Source of the DNA: Haliea sp. E1-2-M8
GTDB lineage: Bacteria; Pseudomonadota; Gammaproteobacteria; Pseudomonadales; Halieaceae
Direction: 5' to 3'
DNA length: 64,000 bases
Assembly: GCF_030649675.1 (NCBI RefSeq)
Contig: NZ_JAUTDR010000005.1
Span: forward strand, 62,001 to 126,000
This document shows, piece after piece, positions 17,371-26,951 of the stretch. The position numbers were made by a program, and so were the translations under genes. Numbering within the stretch: the stretch's first letter is position 1; every line of letters starts with the position of its first letter. The notes under the pieces were generated by a model, which had not been told where the DNA came from, did no database searches, and saw only the letters and a program-made list of their open reading frames with translations.

Positions 17371-18774
17371 TTAGCAGTCGACAAAATTGACGGGCACCTC
17401 CAGCACGTTGACCGCGAGGCCGCCGCGGGCGGTTTCCTTGTACTTGTCCTGCATGTCGCGGCCGGTGTCTTTCATGGTCTTGATTACCTGGTCCAGGGAC
17501 ACGTAGTGCTCGCCGCTGCCGCGCAGGGCCATGCGGGCCGCGCTGATGGCCTTGATTGCGCCCATGGCATTGCGCTCGATACAGGGCACCTGCACCAGCC
17601 CGCCTATAGGGTCGCAGGTCAGGCCAAGATTGTGCTCCATCGCGATTTCCGCGGCATTTTCAACCTGCGCGGGGGTACCACCCAGGGCATCCGCCAGTGC
17701 ACCTGCAGCCATGGAACTGGCCGAGCCCACCTCACCCTGGCAGCCGACCTCGGCACCGGAGATGGAGGCGTTGATCTTGTAGAGGATGCCGATCGCGGCG
17801 GCAGTCAACAAATAGCGGGTGACGTCGTCTTCGTTGGCGCCCTTGCAGTGCGTCAGATAGTACTTCAGCACCGCCGGGATAATTCCCGCGGCACCGTTGG
17901 TCGGCGCGGTGACGATGCGCCCGCCAACGGCGTTTTCCTCGTTTACTGCCAGCGCATAGACGGTGACCCAGTCCATGGTATTGAGCGAGTCGTCCCCCAG
18001 GCCCCCGGCGCCGGCCTTGAGCTGCCGGTACAGCTGTGCCGCCCGGCGCTTGACCTTGAGCCCGCCGGGGAGGATGCCTTCGGCGCGGCAGCCGCGTTGG
18101 ATACTGGCATCCATCACCCGCCACAGGGCGAGCAAGCCATCACGGATCTCCTGTTCGCTGCGCCAGGCTTTCTCGTTTTCCAGCATCAGGACGCTGATCG
18201 AAAGACCGCTGATCTTGCACTGACGCAGCAGCTCATCCGCGGTGGTGAAAGGCCAGGCCTGCTCGGTGGGGTCATCGACAATGACGTCGCCCCCCTCCGC
18301 GGCGGCCTCGTCGACCACGAAGCCGCCGCCCACGGAGTAGTACACCCGCGTCAGCAGCGCCTCGCCGCTGGCGTCGAAGGCGGTAAAACGCATGCCGTTG
18401 GCATGCCAGGGCAGGGACTCGCTGCGGTGCATGACCAGGTCGTCCCGATAGCTGAAGGCGATTTCGTGGCGCCCAAGCAGCTGCAGGCGGCCGCCCTCGC
18501 GCACACCTCCCACCCGGGCCGCAATGTCCTCCACCACCACCCCTTCCGGGGTCTCGCCCTCCAGCCCGAGAATGACGGCCTTGGGCGAGCCGTGCCCGGC
18601 CCCGGTGGCGGCAAGGGAGCCGTACAGTTCCGCGGTGACACGTTGGCATTGCTCCAACTCGCCCGATTCATCGAGCGTCAGGGCAAAACGGCGGGCCGCA
18701 TTCATCGGCCCGACGGTGTGGGAGCTGGAGGGACCAATGCCCACCTTGAACAGGTCAAATGTACTGATAGCCAA
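17371..18774 (-). CDS. sdaA: L-serine ammonia-lyase (iron-sulfur, single chain)
   Basis: This enzyme converts L-serine to pyruvate and ammonia using a [4Fe-4S] cluster. The best start is a TTG at 18774 with GGAGA eight bases upstream, giving 467 residues that begin [20 protein letters not shown], as in other SdaA proteins; upstream ATGs would add a poorly conserved tail. The beta domain carries [13 protein letters not shown], and the alpha domain carries [34 protein letters not shown] and [10 protein letters not shown] with the cluster cysteines. The C-terminus ends NFVDC. It is preceded by REP repeats rather than by a partner gene. Confidence 0.95.
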   Translation of the reverse strand: MAISTFDLFKVGIGPSSSHTVGPMNAARRFALTLDESGELEQCQRVTAELYGSLAATGAGHGSPKAVILGLEGETPEGVVVEDIAARVGGVREGGRLQLLGRHEIAFSYRDDLVMHRSESLPWHANGMRFTAFDASGEALLTRVYYSVGGGFVVDEAAAEGGDVIVDDPTEQAWPFTTADELLRQCKISGLSISVLMLENEKAWRSEQEIRDGLLALWRVMDASIQRGCRAEGILPGGLKVKRRAAQLYRQLKAGAGGLGDDSLNTMDWVTVYALAVNEENAVGGRIVTAPTNGAAGIIPAVLKYYLTHCKGANEDDVTRYLLTAAAIGILYKINASISGAEVGCQGEVGSASSMAAGALADALGGTPAQVENAAEIAMEHNLGLTCDPIGGLVQVPCIERNAMGAIKAISAARMALRGSGEHYVSLDQVIKTMKDTGRDMQDKYKETARGGLAVNVLEVPVNFVDC

Positions 18775-18841
18775 GTTCGATTCTCCGCGCGTTGCGACAG
18801 AAACCATTGTAGGCTCCCGCCGCCAGAATAGCACCGGCGGT

Positions 18842-19579
18842 TCAGTGGTAGCCGCAGCGCCTCAGTTCGGGCGCAATCAGGGCCACGCAGGGATGCGCCG
18901 TATCGAGGTCGGTTGCCCTGCCGGGATCAATCCCCGGGCGGCGGTAGGCCGGCGGCATGCCCGGATGCATGGTGCCCTCACCGCTTACGATAGCGGGCTC
19001 GAATTCAACCCCGAGGAATTCCAATACCCTCCCCAGCTCCCGCTCGGGGGCAAGCACCAGGTCTTCGAAACGCAGGAACAGGGTGTTGGGCCGCTGTTGC
19101 AGAAATTCATACACTGCTACCGCATAGCGCCAACTTTCACAGGCCTGCTCCAGACTCTGGGCAGTGCGCGCCAGCTTGGACTGGACGCAGGCGCGGCCAT
19201 CACGCAGCAGGTAGATGACCCGAAGCTCTGCGAGCACGTTATTGAAAAAGGCGTCCAGGATATCCAGCGGCGGCGCGTGATAGAGATTGTGCTTGTTGAG
19301 ACCCGCGAGCTGCTCGGTAGTGATCTTGTTGCCCCACATGGCGGCCGATGACTCCGCGGCCGCCGCGATACAGCGCTCGACAAAGGCGCCGGTACGCTGC
19401 TGGAACAGTCGCGCCGGTTCATCCACCAGTGCGCGCCCGCGCAGGCAGTCGATACTGCCGACTTCAAACCCGACCTCCAGCCGCGAGTGCTGATCCAGCA
19501 ACGCGGTCAGCAGGCTGGTGCCGGAGCGGCCGGCGCCGACGATCAGGAACCGGAAGCGGCTGTCCGCGGGAATGGCCAA
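18842..19579 (-). CDS. Small sulfotransferase-like protein
   Basis: The roughly 245-residue protein begins with [20 protein letters not shown], the 5'-phosphosulfate-binding loop of the sulfotransferase superfamily. It later has [17 protein letters not shown], matching the 3'-phosphate-binding R...S segment, and a partner-like [23 protein letters not shown]. There is no TPR part or signal peptide. The TTG at 19579 has GAGG a few bases upstream; an upstream TTG (19603) would overlap gltX by 17 bases. It is probably cotranscribed after gltX, an arrangement with no obvious functional link. The acceptor molecule is unknown. Confidence 0.82.
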   Translation of the reverse strand: MAIPADSRFRFLIVGAGRSGTSLLTALLDQHSRLEVGFEVGSIDCLRGRALVDEPARLFQQRTGAFVERCIAAAAESSAAMWGNKITTEQLAGLNKHNLYHAPPLDILDAFFNNVLAELRVIYLLRDGRACVQSKLARTAQSLEQACESWRYAVAVYEFLQQRPNTLFLRFEDLVLAPERELGRVLEFLGVEFEPAIVSGEGTMHPGMPPAYRRPGIDPGRATDLDTAHPCVALIAPELRRCGYH

Positions 19580-19586
19580 GGACGCC

Positions 19587-21080
19587 TCAGGCGTCCTGCC
19601 CAAGTTCGGCGTAGGCCTTTTCGAGGCGTTTTGTGGCCTTCTTCGACACGCCGCCCAGTACTTCGATGGCGTGACGCAGGCGCGCGCGGCTCATGTCCGG
19701 GCCGATCATGGCCATGGAATCGACCACCGAAAAGGACGCGCTGGAACCTGCAATGGCAACAAACAGGGGCGCCAGCAGATCCTTGATCTTGATGCCAAGG
19801 GCATCCGCCAGACTTTTCAGCGCGTTCCACACCGCGTCCCGGTCCCACTCGCGCAGGGACTCCAGGCGCCAGAGCGCGAACTGCAGATTGTTCACCAGGT
19901 CTTCGCGCCCGGCCTTGATATCCGCGAAAGACGCCTCGGTAATGGGCAGGGTGCCGGACACCAGGAAGGCCGCCAGCGGCGCAAAGTCGCTGAGGGTTTC
20001 CATCCGCTTCTGGGCGTGGGGCAGCACCTGCATAAGGTTGTCCATGTTGAAGGCCCACTGCACCAGGCGCTGGGCCAGCTGCTCTTCGCTGAGGTCTTCG
20101 CGGATCCAGAGCCCATTGAGCCAGCGCAGTTTCTCGATATCGAAGATGGGCCCGCCGAGAGACACCCGCTGGATATCGAAATGCTCGCGCATCTGCTGCA
20201 GGGAGAACTTCTCGCTTTCGTCGGGCATGGACCAGCCCATGCGCCCCAGGTAGTTGAGCAGCGCCTCGGGCAGGAAGCCCATGCGCTGGTAGTAGAGAAT
20301 ACTGGTGGGGTTCTTGCGCTTGCTGAGTTTGGACTTGTCCGGATTGCGCAGCAGGGGCAGGTGGCACAGCACCGGCATGTCCCAGCCAAAGTACTCGTAC
20401 AGCAGCTTGTGCTTGGGCGCGGAGTTGATCCACTCCTCACCGCGCAGGACGTGGGTGATGCCCATCAGGTGATCGTCTACCACATTGGCCAGGTGGTAGG
20501 TAGGCATGCCGTCGGACTTCAACAGGATCTGCGCATCCACCATGCTCCAGTCCAGCTCAATGCTGCCCCGCAGCAGGTCCTCGATAACACAGGCGCCGGG
20601 CTCATCCGGCACCAGCATGCGGATTACATAGGCCATGCCAGCGGCCTCGCGCCGAGCTACTTCGTCTGCAGGCAGGTGCAGATCGGCCGGCTTCAACGCG
20701 GTGCTGTCACCGGCGGCGCGGCGCGCCTCCCGCAGCTCGTCCAGCTCTTCCGGAGTGCGATAGCAGACAAAAGCCTTGCCCTCGCGCACCAGCTGCTGGG
20801 CGTACTCACCGTACAGCTCCATGCGCTCGCTCTGACGGTAGGGGCCACAGGCCCCGCCCACGTCCGGGCCTTCATCCCAATCCAGCCCCAGCCAGCGCAG
20901 GGAGTCGAGAATCGCCTGTTCCGAGGCCGGCGTACTGCGAGCCTGGTCGGTATCCTCGATGCGGAGGATGAACTGGCCACCGTGGGCCCGGGCGAAACAC
21001 AGGTTGAACAGGGCGATGTAGGCGGTCCCGACATGGGGGTCGCCGGTGGGAGATGGTGCGATGCGGGTACGAACGGTCAT
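19587..21080 (-). CDS. gltX: Glutamyl-tRNA synthetase
   Basis: The 497-residue class I aminoacyl-tRNA synthetase charges tRNA-Glu. The HIGH-type motif is in [16 protein letters not shown] at the N-terminus, and the KMSKS-type motif is KLSKRK near residue 255. Other family segments are [22 protein letters not shown] and [18 protein letters not shown]. The zinc-finger cysteines found in some GluRS are not evident. The length fits the family. A promoter lies just upstream, and the small sulfotransferase-like gene follows immediately. Confidence 0.97.
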   Translation of the reverse strand: MTVRTRIAPSPTGDPHVGTAYIALFNLCFARAHGGQFILRIEDTDQARSTPASEQAILDSLRWLGLDWDEGPDVGGACGPYRQSERMELYGEYAQQLVREGKAFVCYRTPEELDELREARRAAGDSTALKPADLHLPADEVARREAAGMAYVIRMLVPDEPGACVIEDLLRGSIELDWSMVDAQILLKSDGMPTYHLANVVDDHLMGITHVLRGEEWINSAPKHKLLYEYFGWDMPVLCHLPLLRNPDKSKLSKRKNPTSILYYQRMGFLPEALLNYLGRMGWSMPDESEKFSLQQMREHFDIQRVSLGGPIFDIEKLRWLNGLWIREDLSEEQLAQRLVQWAFNMDNLMQVLPHAQKRMETLSDFAPLAAFLVSGTLPITEASFADIKAGREDLVNNLQFALWRLESLREWDRDAVWNALKSLADALGIKIKDLLAPLFVAIAGSSASFSVVDSMAMIGPDMSRARLRHAIEVLGGVSKKATKRLEKAYAELGQDA

Positions 21081-21111
21081 GGCTAAGCGGGAACCTGATT
21101 GGGAGAGCGCG

Positions 21112-21140
21112 ATTATACGGGCTGCACTGACCCCTGCCCA
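21112..21140 (-). promoter_or_regulatory. Promoter of gltX
   Basis: On the minus strand a consensus -10 TATAAT (21112-21117) lies 17 bases after a partial -35 TGGGCA (21135-21140, four of six matches). It sits about 30 bases before the gltX ATG at 21080. Confidence 0.6.
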
Positions 21141-21205
21141 CCGCTGCAGGCCAACAAGGGCGACAGGACGCTGGCCGCGCGCTGTCCCCTGAGCACCCAG
21201 TCACC

Positions 21206-21724
21206 CTACAAATCGGGCTCGGGCTGGTCGCGATCCCGCTGCCGCAATTGCTCCTGGTCCTGGTCCCGCAGGCGGGGCTGTACTCCGTCCCCGGTCTGCA
21301 GCTGGTCGCGATCCTGCTGCCTCAGCCGGTCCTGATCCTGGTCCTGCAGACGGGGCTGTACTTCGTCCCCGGTCTGCAGCTGGTCGCGATCCCGCTGCCG
21401 CAATTGATCCTGGTCCTGATCCTGATCCTGCAGGCGCTGCTGCTCCGCGGCCGGGCCCTGACCGTCCTGCGGCGCGTGTATTCTCTGCTGGTCCCGGGTT
21501 TGTTTCTGGTCCCGGATCTTCTCCTTGTCCCGGGATTTCTGCTGCGCCTGCTTGTTCTGCTGGGACAGGCCGCCGCCTCCAGCACCCATGGGTCCCTGGC
21601 CAGCGCCACCACCAGGGCCGCTACCACCTGCTGCATAGCTGCCCGAAGCCAGTGCGAAAACTCCGATAAACACCGCCGCTGCCATTCGCAGCAGCGCCTT
21701 GTTGCCCCGTTTCAGTATCGACAT
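21206..21724 (-). CDS. Exported Gln/Arg/Asp-rich repeat protein, unknown function
   Basis: The start is the ATG at 21724 (MSILKRGNKALL), with GAGGG seven bases upstream, giving 172 residues. A signal peptide ends near SGSYAA; a Gly-rich stretch of about 20 residues follows, then a long, very hydrophilic region. That region contains about two and a half copies of a 26-residue repeat: LRQRDRDQLQTGDEVQPRLQ followed by DQDQD-type residues. No cysteines and no hydrophobic core are visible, so the mature protein is probably extended or disordered. It is strongly charged and glutamine-rich. I do not recognise a family. It may bind ions, cell wall or periplasmic partners. Confidence 0.75.
   Translation of the reverse strand: MSILKRGNKALLRMAAAVFIGVFALASGSYAAGGSGPGGGAGQGPMGAGGGGLSQQNKQAQQKSRDKEKIRDQKQTRDQQRIHAPQDGQGPAAEQQRLQDQDQDQDQLRQRDRDQLQTGDEVQPRLQDQDQDRLRQQDRDQLQTGDGVQPRLRDQDQEQLRQRDRDQPEPDL
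21220..21470. repeat. Tandem in-frame repeat of 78 bp inside the Q/R/D-rich gene
   Basis: The 3' part of the gene contains near-identical DNA blocks of about 78 bp (each with CTGCAGCTGGTCGCGATC on the plus strand). They encode the 26-residue protein repeat. The partial last copy suggests expansion by slippage or unequal recombination. Confidence 0.75.
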
Positions 21725-21850
21725 GGTTACACCCTCTGGTTGCATCAACAATAGACCGCGTGAGCGCGACCGGTGCTTTCCTGGCGACCTGGGTCGCCCA
21801 GCCCCACAGACTTATTAGATCCTGCTAAAGTATAGCACCACAATGCACTC

Positions 21851-22858
21851 TTATCCTGCCACAGCAGGTGCTCCGCGCAGCCCCGCGAGGATCTCCAGCG
21901 CATGGCGGCGCAGTGCCGGGTCATGGATATCCACGGTAAACATCAGCTCGTCAACCTCCACCGTCGCCAGTAGCTCCTCCAGCTGGCGGCGCAACGTCGC
22001 CGGGCCGCCGCAGAGCTGCAGACCCAGGAAATCCCGCACCGCGGCTTCCTCCTGGGCGCTCCAGAGGCCATCCATGCTGTCTATGGGTGGTTCCGTGAAC
22101 AGGGGACGGCCGCGCAGCAGGGCGAGAATACGCTGCTGGCTGGTAGTCGCCAGCAAGCGCGCCTCCGCATCCGTATCCGCCGCAATCGCCGGTACCGCCA
22201 GCATGGCATAGGCTGTATCCAGCTGACGCGAGGGTTGAAAATGCGCGCGGTAGGTGTGTATCGCCTCCCGGTATAAACGCGGGGCAAAATGACCGGCAAA
22301 GGCATACGGCAGGCCGAGCATGCCCGCCAGCTGAGCGCTGTAGAGGCTGGAGCCCAGCAACCAGATGGGCACCTCCGTGCCGGCACCGGGTATCGCCTTG
22401 ACTGCCTGGCCGGGGCGCAGCGGGCCCAGCAGGGCCTGCAGCTGGGCGATGTCGTCCGGGAACGCTTCCGCGCCCGGTCCCGCCCGGCGCAGGGCGCGAC
22501 TGGTGACGGGATCAGTGCCGGGGGCCCGGCCCAGGCCGAGGTCGATACGTCCGGGATAAATGGATTCCAGGGTGCCGAACTGCTCGGCAATGACCAGCGG
22601 CGGGTGATTGGGCAGCATGATGCCGCCGGAGCCAACCCGGATGGTATTGGTGGCGCCGGCAATATGCCCGACCAGCACCGCCGTAGCGGAACTGCTGACC
22701 CCTTCGATATTGTGGTGTTCTGCCAGCCAGAAGCGGGTGAAACCCAACGCCTCTGCATGCCGGGCGTAAGCGACGCTGTTGGCCAGCGTCTGGCCGACGG
22801 AGTCACCCGCGCGCACCGATGCGAGTTCGAGCAGGGACAGGGGAAGGTCTGGGGACAT
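21851..22858 (-). CDS. LLM class flavin-dependent oxidoreductase (luciferase-like)
   Basis: The 335-residue protein has the bacterial luciferase-like TIM barrel: LSLLELASVRAG at the N-terminus, then GFTRFWLAEHHN, IRVGSGGIMLPNHPPLVIAEQF and GRIDLGLGRAPGTD, all hallmarks of the MsnO8-type branch. It uses reduced FMN or F420-like flavin to oxidise or reduce a small substrate. The ATG at 22858 is chosen because GGAGA stands nine bases before it but almost touches the ATG at 22867. It stands alone on the minus strand, divergent from the iron transporter. The substrate is unknown. Confidence 0.92.
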   Translation of the reverse strand: MSPDLPLSLLELASVRAGDSVGQTLANSVAYARHAEALGFTRFWLAEHHNIEGVSSSATAVLVGHIAGATNTIRVGSGGIMLPNHPPLVIAEQFGTLESIYPGRIDLGLGRAPGTDPVTSRALRRAGPGAEAFPDDIAQLQALLGPLRPGQAVKAIPGAGTEVPIWLLGSSLYSAQLAGMLGLPYAFAGHFAPRLYREAIHTYRAHFQPSRQLDTAYAMLAVPAIAADTDAEARLLATTSQQRILALLRGRPLFTEPPIDSMDGLWSAQEEAAVRDFLGLQLCGGPATLRRQLEELLATVEVDELMFTVDIHDPALRRHALEILAGLRGAPAVAG

Positions 22859-23004
22859 ACAGGTCATTCTCCGGCAGGTAACGCCCCAGTGTACGCGCCG
22901 TCGGCAGCACGCTGCAAAATTCCATGACCGCTATGAAAGGCGGCCAGCCCGTCGGTAGCGGGTTCCAGCATTTATACTATCCGGGTCGATAGCAGAGAAT
23001 GGGG

Positions 23005-23042
23005 TTGCTATTGTTTTTTAAATGAGAATAATTAGCGTTATC
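23005..23042 (+). promoter_or_regulatory. Promoter with overlapping Fur box before the iron ABC transporter
   Basis: A 19-base site at 23024-23042 (GAGAATAATTAGCGTTATC) matches 14 of 19 positions of the Fur consensus. It overlaps a probable -10 AATAAT (23027-23032) paired with -35 TTGCTA (23005-23010). Fur-Fe(II) would repress the fbp operon when iron is plentiful. The rest of the 210-base gap shows nothing else clear. Confidence 0.7.
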
Positions 23043-23077
23043 AATCCGCGAGACGCCCAGCCAATAGTGAGGTATAC

Positions 23078-24118
23078 ATGTTTAATCAATTCCGCGGCGC
23101 TTCCATTGTCCGGCGAGCACTTGTGCTGCTGGTCCTGCCACTGGCGCTGACCGCCTGCTCCGGCCCGGAGTCAGTCAATGTTTACTCGGCACGCCAGGAG
23201 GCGTTAATCAAGCCGCTGCTGGACCGCTTCAGTGCGGAAACCGGGATTCCCGTCAACCTGGTAACCGGGGATGGCGACGCCCTCCTCGCGCGCCTGCGCA
23301 ATGAAGGCCTCAACTCACCCGCGGACCTGCTGCTCACCAGCGATGCGGGCAACCTGTACCGGGCCCAGCAGGCAGACCTGTTGCAGCCGGTCACGTCACC
23401 GGCTCTGGAGGCGTCGGTGCCAGCCCATTTGCGCAGCGATGAGGGCTTCTGGTACGGGCTGTCCCTGCGCGCCAGGGTGCTGGTGTACGCGCCAGACCGG
23501 GTTGATCCCGCCGAGCTGTCGGACTACGCGGCGCTGGCGGAGCCCGCCTGGCGTGAGCGAATCTGCGTGCGCTCCTCTGGCAACATCTACAATCAGTCCA
23601 TGGTAGCCGGCATGCTGGCCACCCGGGGTCCTGATGCCACCCAAGCCTGGCTGGAGGGTTTTGTCGCCAACTTCGCACGTCCGCCCCAGGGCGGTGATCG
23701 CGACCAGATCAAGGCCGTGGCCAGCGGCCAGTGCGATATCGCCCTGGTCAACAGCTACTATCTCGGTGGCATGCTGCGTTCGGACAGCGCCGAAGAGCGG
23801 GCAGCTGCGGAGCAGGTGCGCCTGTTCTGGCCCAACCAGACCGGTCGCGGTGTACACGTCAATATCAGCGGTGCCGGCATCACCCGCTCCGCGGCACATC
23901 CGCAGGAGGCGCGGCAGCTGATCGAGTTCCTGCTGCGTGAGGACAGCCAGCAGTGGTATGCCGAAGCAAACAACGAATACCCGGTGCGGCCCGGCGTCGC
24001 TCCCTCGGACCTGCTGCAATCCTGGGGCGAATTCCGGGCTGACCCGCTCAAGGTCAGCGAACTCGGTCGGCTCAATTCTGCCGCGGTCATGGCCATGGAC
24101 CGGGCGAATTGGAAATAG
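23078..24118 (+). CDS. fbpA: Ferric iron ABC transporter, substrate-binding lipoprotein
   Basis: The 346-residue protein has a lipoprotein signal with lipobox LTAC (Cys27), so it is probably membrane-anchored rather than free. The mature part starts with VNVYSARQEALIKPLLDRF, typical of the FbpA/AfuA/FutA family, and contains the adjacent tyrosines of NSYYLGGML that bind Fe(III). A GAGG-type ribosome site precedes the ATG at 23078. It delivers periplasmic ferric iron to the permease encoded next. The Fur box upstream supports the iron call. Confidence 0.93.
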   Translation: MFNQFRGASIVRRALVLLVLPLALTACSGPESVNVYSARQEALIKPLLDRFSAETGIPVNLVTGDGDALLARLRNEGLNSPADLLLTSDAGNLYRAQQADLLQPVTSPALEASVPAHLRSDEGFWYGLSLRARVLVYAPDRVDPAELSDYAALAEPAWRERICVRSSGNIYNQSMVAGMLATRGPDATQAWLEGFVANFARPPQGGDRDQIKAVASGQCDIALVNSYYLGGMLRSDSAEERAAAEQVRLFWPNQTGRGVHVNISGAGITRSAAHPQEARQLIEFLLREDSQQWYAEANNEYPVRPGVAPSDLLQSWGEFRADPLKVSELGRLNSAAVMAMDRANWK

Positions 24119-25779
24119 CCAGCCCCACGCCTACGGCAGTCCGCGGGCACCCGTTACAGGCCAACCTGTGGCGGGCTCTGTTGTTGCTCAGCGCCGCGGT
24201 GATCGCGGTACCGATCCTGGTGATCGTCGCCAGCCTGCTGGGGCCCTACAGCGCCGCCTGGGGACACTTGATCGACACCGTGCTGGCGGACTATGTCATC
24301 AATTCCCTGCTGTTGATGCTCGGCGTGGGCAGCGGCACCCTGCTGCTGGGCGTCAGCGCCGCATGGCTCACTGCCATGTGCGAGTTCCCCGGGCGGCGCT
24401 TCTTCAGTTGGGCCCTGCTGCTGCCGATGGCGATACCCGCCTACATCATCGCCTACACCTACACCGGCATGCTGGACTACGCCGGCCCGCTGCAAACCCT
24501 GCTCCGCGACAGCTTTGGCTGGGGCTTCGGTGAGTACTGGTTCCCGCAAATCCGCTCCCTCGGCGGGGCCATCTGCATGCTGTCGCTGGTGCTCTACCCC
24601 TATGTCTACCTGCTGGTGCGGGTCGCCTTCCTGGAGCAGTCCACGGCGGTACTCGAAGCCAGCCGCAACCTCGGCAAGACCCCGTGGCAAACCCTGTTTC
24701 TGGTGGCTTTGCCCATGGCCCGGCCGGCCATCGCCGCGGGGGTCAGCCTGGCCCTGATGGAGACCCTCGCCGACTACGGCACCGTGGCCTACTTCGGCGT
24801 CAGCGCGTTTACCACCGGCATTTTCCGCACCTGGTACGGCCTCGGCGAATTGCAGACCGCGGCGCAACTCGCAGCCTTCCTGCTGCTGTTCGTGTTCACG
24901 CTGTTCATTCTCGAGAAGCGGTCGCGGGCACGGCTGCGCTTCCACAAGAGTTCCGCCCGCAGCTTTCCGGCCCGGATACCGCTGCGCGGCTGGCGCGCTG
25001 CCGCCAGTTTCAGCGTCGCCCTGGGCATTCTCAGCGCCGGCTTCCTGCTGCCCGCCGCGCAACTCGGAGTGTGGGCGGCGGGCAACTATGCCGGCGTGCT
25101 GGACCAGGCCTTTCTGCGGCTGGTCGGCAACAGCTTCCTGCTGGCCGCCATCGCCTCCCTCTGCTGCCTGCTGTTGGCTCTGCTGCTGGGCTACGGCCGG
25201 CGCCTGTACCCGGGCCGGGCCGAGACCATCGCCACCCGGGTTGCAGGCATGGGTTATGCGGTTCCGGGCACGGTGATTGCCGTCGGCGTGCTGATCCCCT
25301 TCGCCTGGATCGACAACAGTATTGATAGCTGGCTGCGCCAGCAGTTCGGCGTTTCCTCCGGCCTGCTGCTGAGCGGCACCCTGGCCGCGCTGGTGTTTGC
25401 CTATGTCGTTCGCTTCCTCGCAGTCTCCCTGCAAACAGTGGAGGCCGGGCTGGCCCGTATCCGTCCCGGCATCGATGAGTCCGCGCGCTCCCTGGGCCAC
25501 TCGCCCATGAGCGTGCTGCGGCGTATCCACCTGCCCATGCTGCGCGGCAGCCTCCTCACCGCCCTGTTGCTGGTGTTCGTCGATGTGCTGAAGGAGTTGC
25601 CGACCACCCTGATCCTGCGCCCCTTCAATTTCAACACCCTGGCGGTGCGGGCGCACGAGCTGGCATCGGACGAACGGCTCGCCGACGCCGCACTGCCCGC
25701 CCTCGCCATCGTGCTCATCGGCCTGCTGCCTGTTATCCTGATGAACCGCAGCATGCCCCGGGAGCAGGAACACGCATGA
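24109..25779 (+). CDS. fbpB: Ferric iron ABC transporter, fused two-domain permease
   Basis: The 556-residue inner-membrane protein has about 12 helices arranged as two homologous MetI-like halves. Each half carries an EAA loop that contacts the ATPase (EASRNLGKTPWQTLFLVALP near residue 180, and ESARSLGHSPMSVLRRIHLP near residue 460). This is the FbpB/SfuB architecture. It begins with a TTG inside the end of fbpA (10-base overlap), so translation is coupled. It forms the channel for Fe(III). Confidence 0.93.
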   Translation: MEIASPTPTAVRGHPLQANLWRALLLLSAAVIAVPILVIVASLLGPYSAAWGHLIDTVLADYVINSLLLMLGVGSGTLLLGVSAAWLTAMCEFPGRRFFSWALLLPMAIPAYIIAYTYTGMLDYAGPLQTLLRDSFGWGFGEYWFPQIRSLGGAICMLSLVLYPYVYLLVRVAFLEQSTAVLEASRNLGKTPWQTLFLVALPMARPAIAAGVSLALMETLADYGTVAYFGVSAFTTGIFRTWYGLGELQTAAQLAAFLLLFVFTLFILEKRSRARLRFHKSSARSFPARIPLRGWRAAASFSVALGILSAGFLLPAAQLGVWAAGNYAGVLDQAFLRLVGNSFLLAAIASLCCLLLALLLGYGRRLYPGRAETIATRVAGMGYAVPGTVIAVGVLIPFAWIDNSIDSWLRQQFGVSSGLLLSGTLAALVFAYVVRFLAVSLQTVEAGLARIRPGIDESARSLGHSPMSVLRRIHLPMLRGSLLTALLLVFVDVLKELPTTLILRPFNFNTLAVRAHELASDERLADAALPALAIVLIGLLPVILMNRSMPREQEHA

Positions 25780-26951
25780 ACAACCAGCTGGAAGTGCAGC
25801 AGGTTACCGTGAAATACGGCGATTTCACCGCGGTGGAAGAGGTCTCCATGACCCTGCAGACCGGGCAGATCGGCTGCCTGCTGGGGCCATCGGGCTGCGG
25901 CAAGACCACTTTGCTGCGGGCCATCGCCGGCTTTGAATCCATCAGCGCCGGCAGCATTTGCCTGCGCGGGACTACCATCAGTACAGCCGGGCGCGAGTTG
26001 CCACCGGAACAGCGCAAGGTGGGGATGGTGTTCCAGGACTTTGCCCTGTTTCCACACCTGGATGTGCGTCGCAATATCGGCTTCGGCCTCAGCCACCTGC
26101 CGCGCAAGGCGCGGCGCGAGCGGGTGGAGAGCATGCTGCAGCTGGTCGCCCTGAGTGAATACGGCAACGCTTTCCCGCACGAGCTTTCCGGAGGGCAGCA
26201 GCAGCGCGTGGCGCTGGCCCGGGCCCTGGCACCCAACCCGGAGATCCTGCTGCTGGACGAGCCATTCTCCAGCCTGGACACCGAGCTGCGCACCGAGCTG
26301 GCTGCGGAAATCCGCGAACTGCTGAAACGCAATGGCGTCACCGCCATCCTGGTGACCCACGACCAGCACGAAGCTTTTGCCATGGCCGACCAGGTGACCC
26401 TGCTGAACCGGGGGCGGGTAGCCCAGACTGACACCCCCTACAACCTCTACCACAATCCCGGCAACGAGTTTGTCGCCGAATTCATTGGCCAGGGCACCAT
26501 GATATCGGTCACGGTAAATGCCGCCGGGGAAATGAACGACGGCCTCGGGGTACTCGATCGCGGCCATCCTCACTGGCAGCCCGGCGAAGAACTGCGCCTG
26601 CTGGTGCGTCCGGACGACATCGAATATGAAGAGGGCAGCCACGTCTCCCTGCGGGTCGTACACAAGGCATTCCGCGGCGCCAGCTACCTCTACGATTTGC
26701 TGCTGCCAGACGGCCAGCGTGTGCCCTGCCTGACCCCCAGCCACGTCGATATTCCGCTCGGCGGCCTGCTGCCGGTGCGTTTCAACTTGCAGCACGTGGT
26801 GGTATTCGATGGAGACTGTCCGCGGGAGTGCTGTTGCTCCCCGTCCACGGTGATTGCGCAGCAGGAGGTGGGGGAAATCCTGTCGCCTCCTGCTCTCAGC
26901 CCGGCGGCAGCACCGTCCACTCCGGCGCCTCGAACTCGCCAATCAGGTTGA
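25776..26951 (+). CDS. fbpC: Ferric iron ABC transporter, ATP-binding protein with C-terminal extension
   Basis: The 391-residue ABC ATPase shows a Walker A GPSGCGKTT, Q-loop VFQDFALFPH, signature LSGGQQQRVALARAL, Walker B ILLLDEPFSSLD and H-loop THDQHEA. A TOBE-like domain occupies the C-terminal third, ending near HVVVFDGD. The last ~45 residues (from about position 347) are Cys/Pro/Ala-rich and unlike the family. The frame runs on to 26951 and overlaps the convergent ABM-domain gene by 56 bases, so the natural stop may have been lost. It starts with an ATGA overlap with fbpB. Confidence 0.92.
   Translation: MNNQLEVQQVTVKYGDFTAVEEVSMTLQTGQIGCLLGPSGCGKTTLLRAIAGFESISAGSICLRGTTISTAGRELPPEQRKVGMVFQDFALFPHLDVRRNIGFGLSHLPRKARRERVESMLQLVALSEYGNAFPHELSGGQQQRVALARALAPNPEILLLDEPFSSLDTELRTELAAEIRELLKRNGVTAILVTHDQHEAFAMADQVTLLNRGRVAQTDTPYNLYHNPGNEFVAEFIGQGTMISVTVNAAGEMNDGLGVLDRGHPHWQPGEELRLLVRPDDIEYEEGSHVSLRVVHKAFRGASYLYDLLLPDGQRVPCLTPSHVDIPLGGLLPVRFNLQHVVVFDGDCPRECCCSPSTVIAQQEVGEILSPPALSPAAAPSTPAPRTRQSG

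Noticed and set aside
24154-25773. Long minus-strand frame opposite fbpB
   Set aside because: The product is a Gln/Gly/His-rich string typical of a reversed membrane-protein gene. FbpB on the plus strand has EAA loops and coupled starts.
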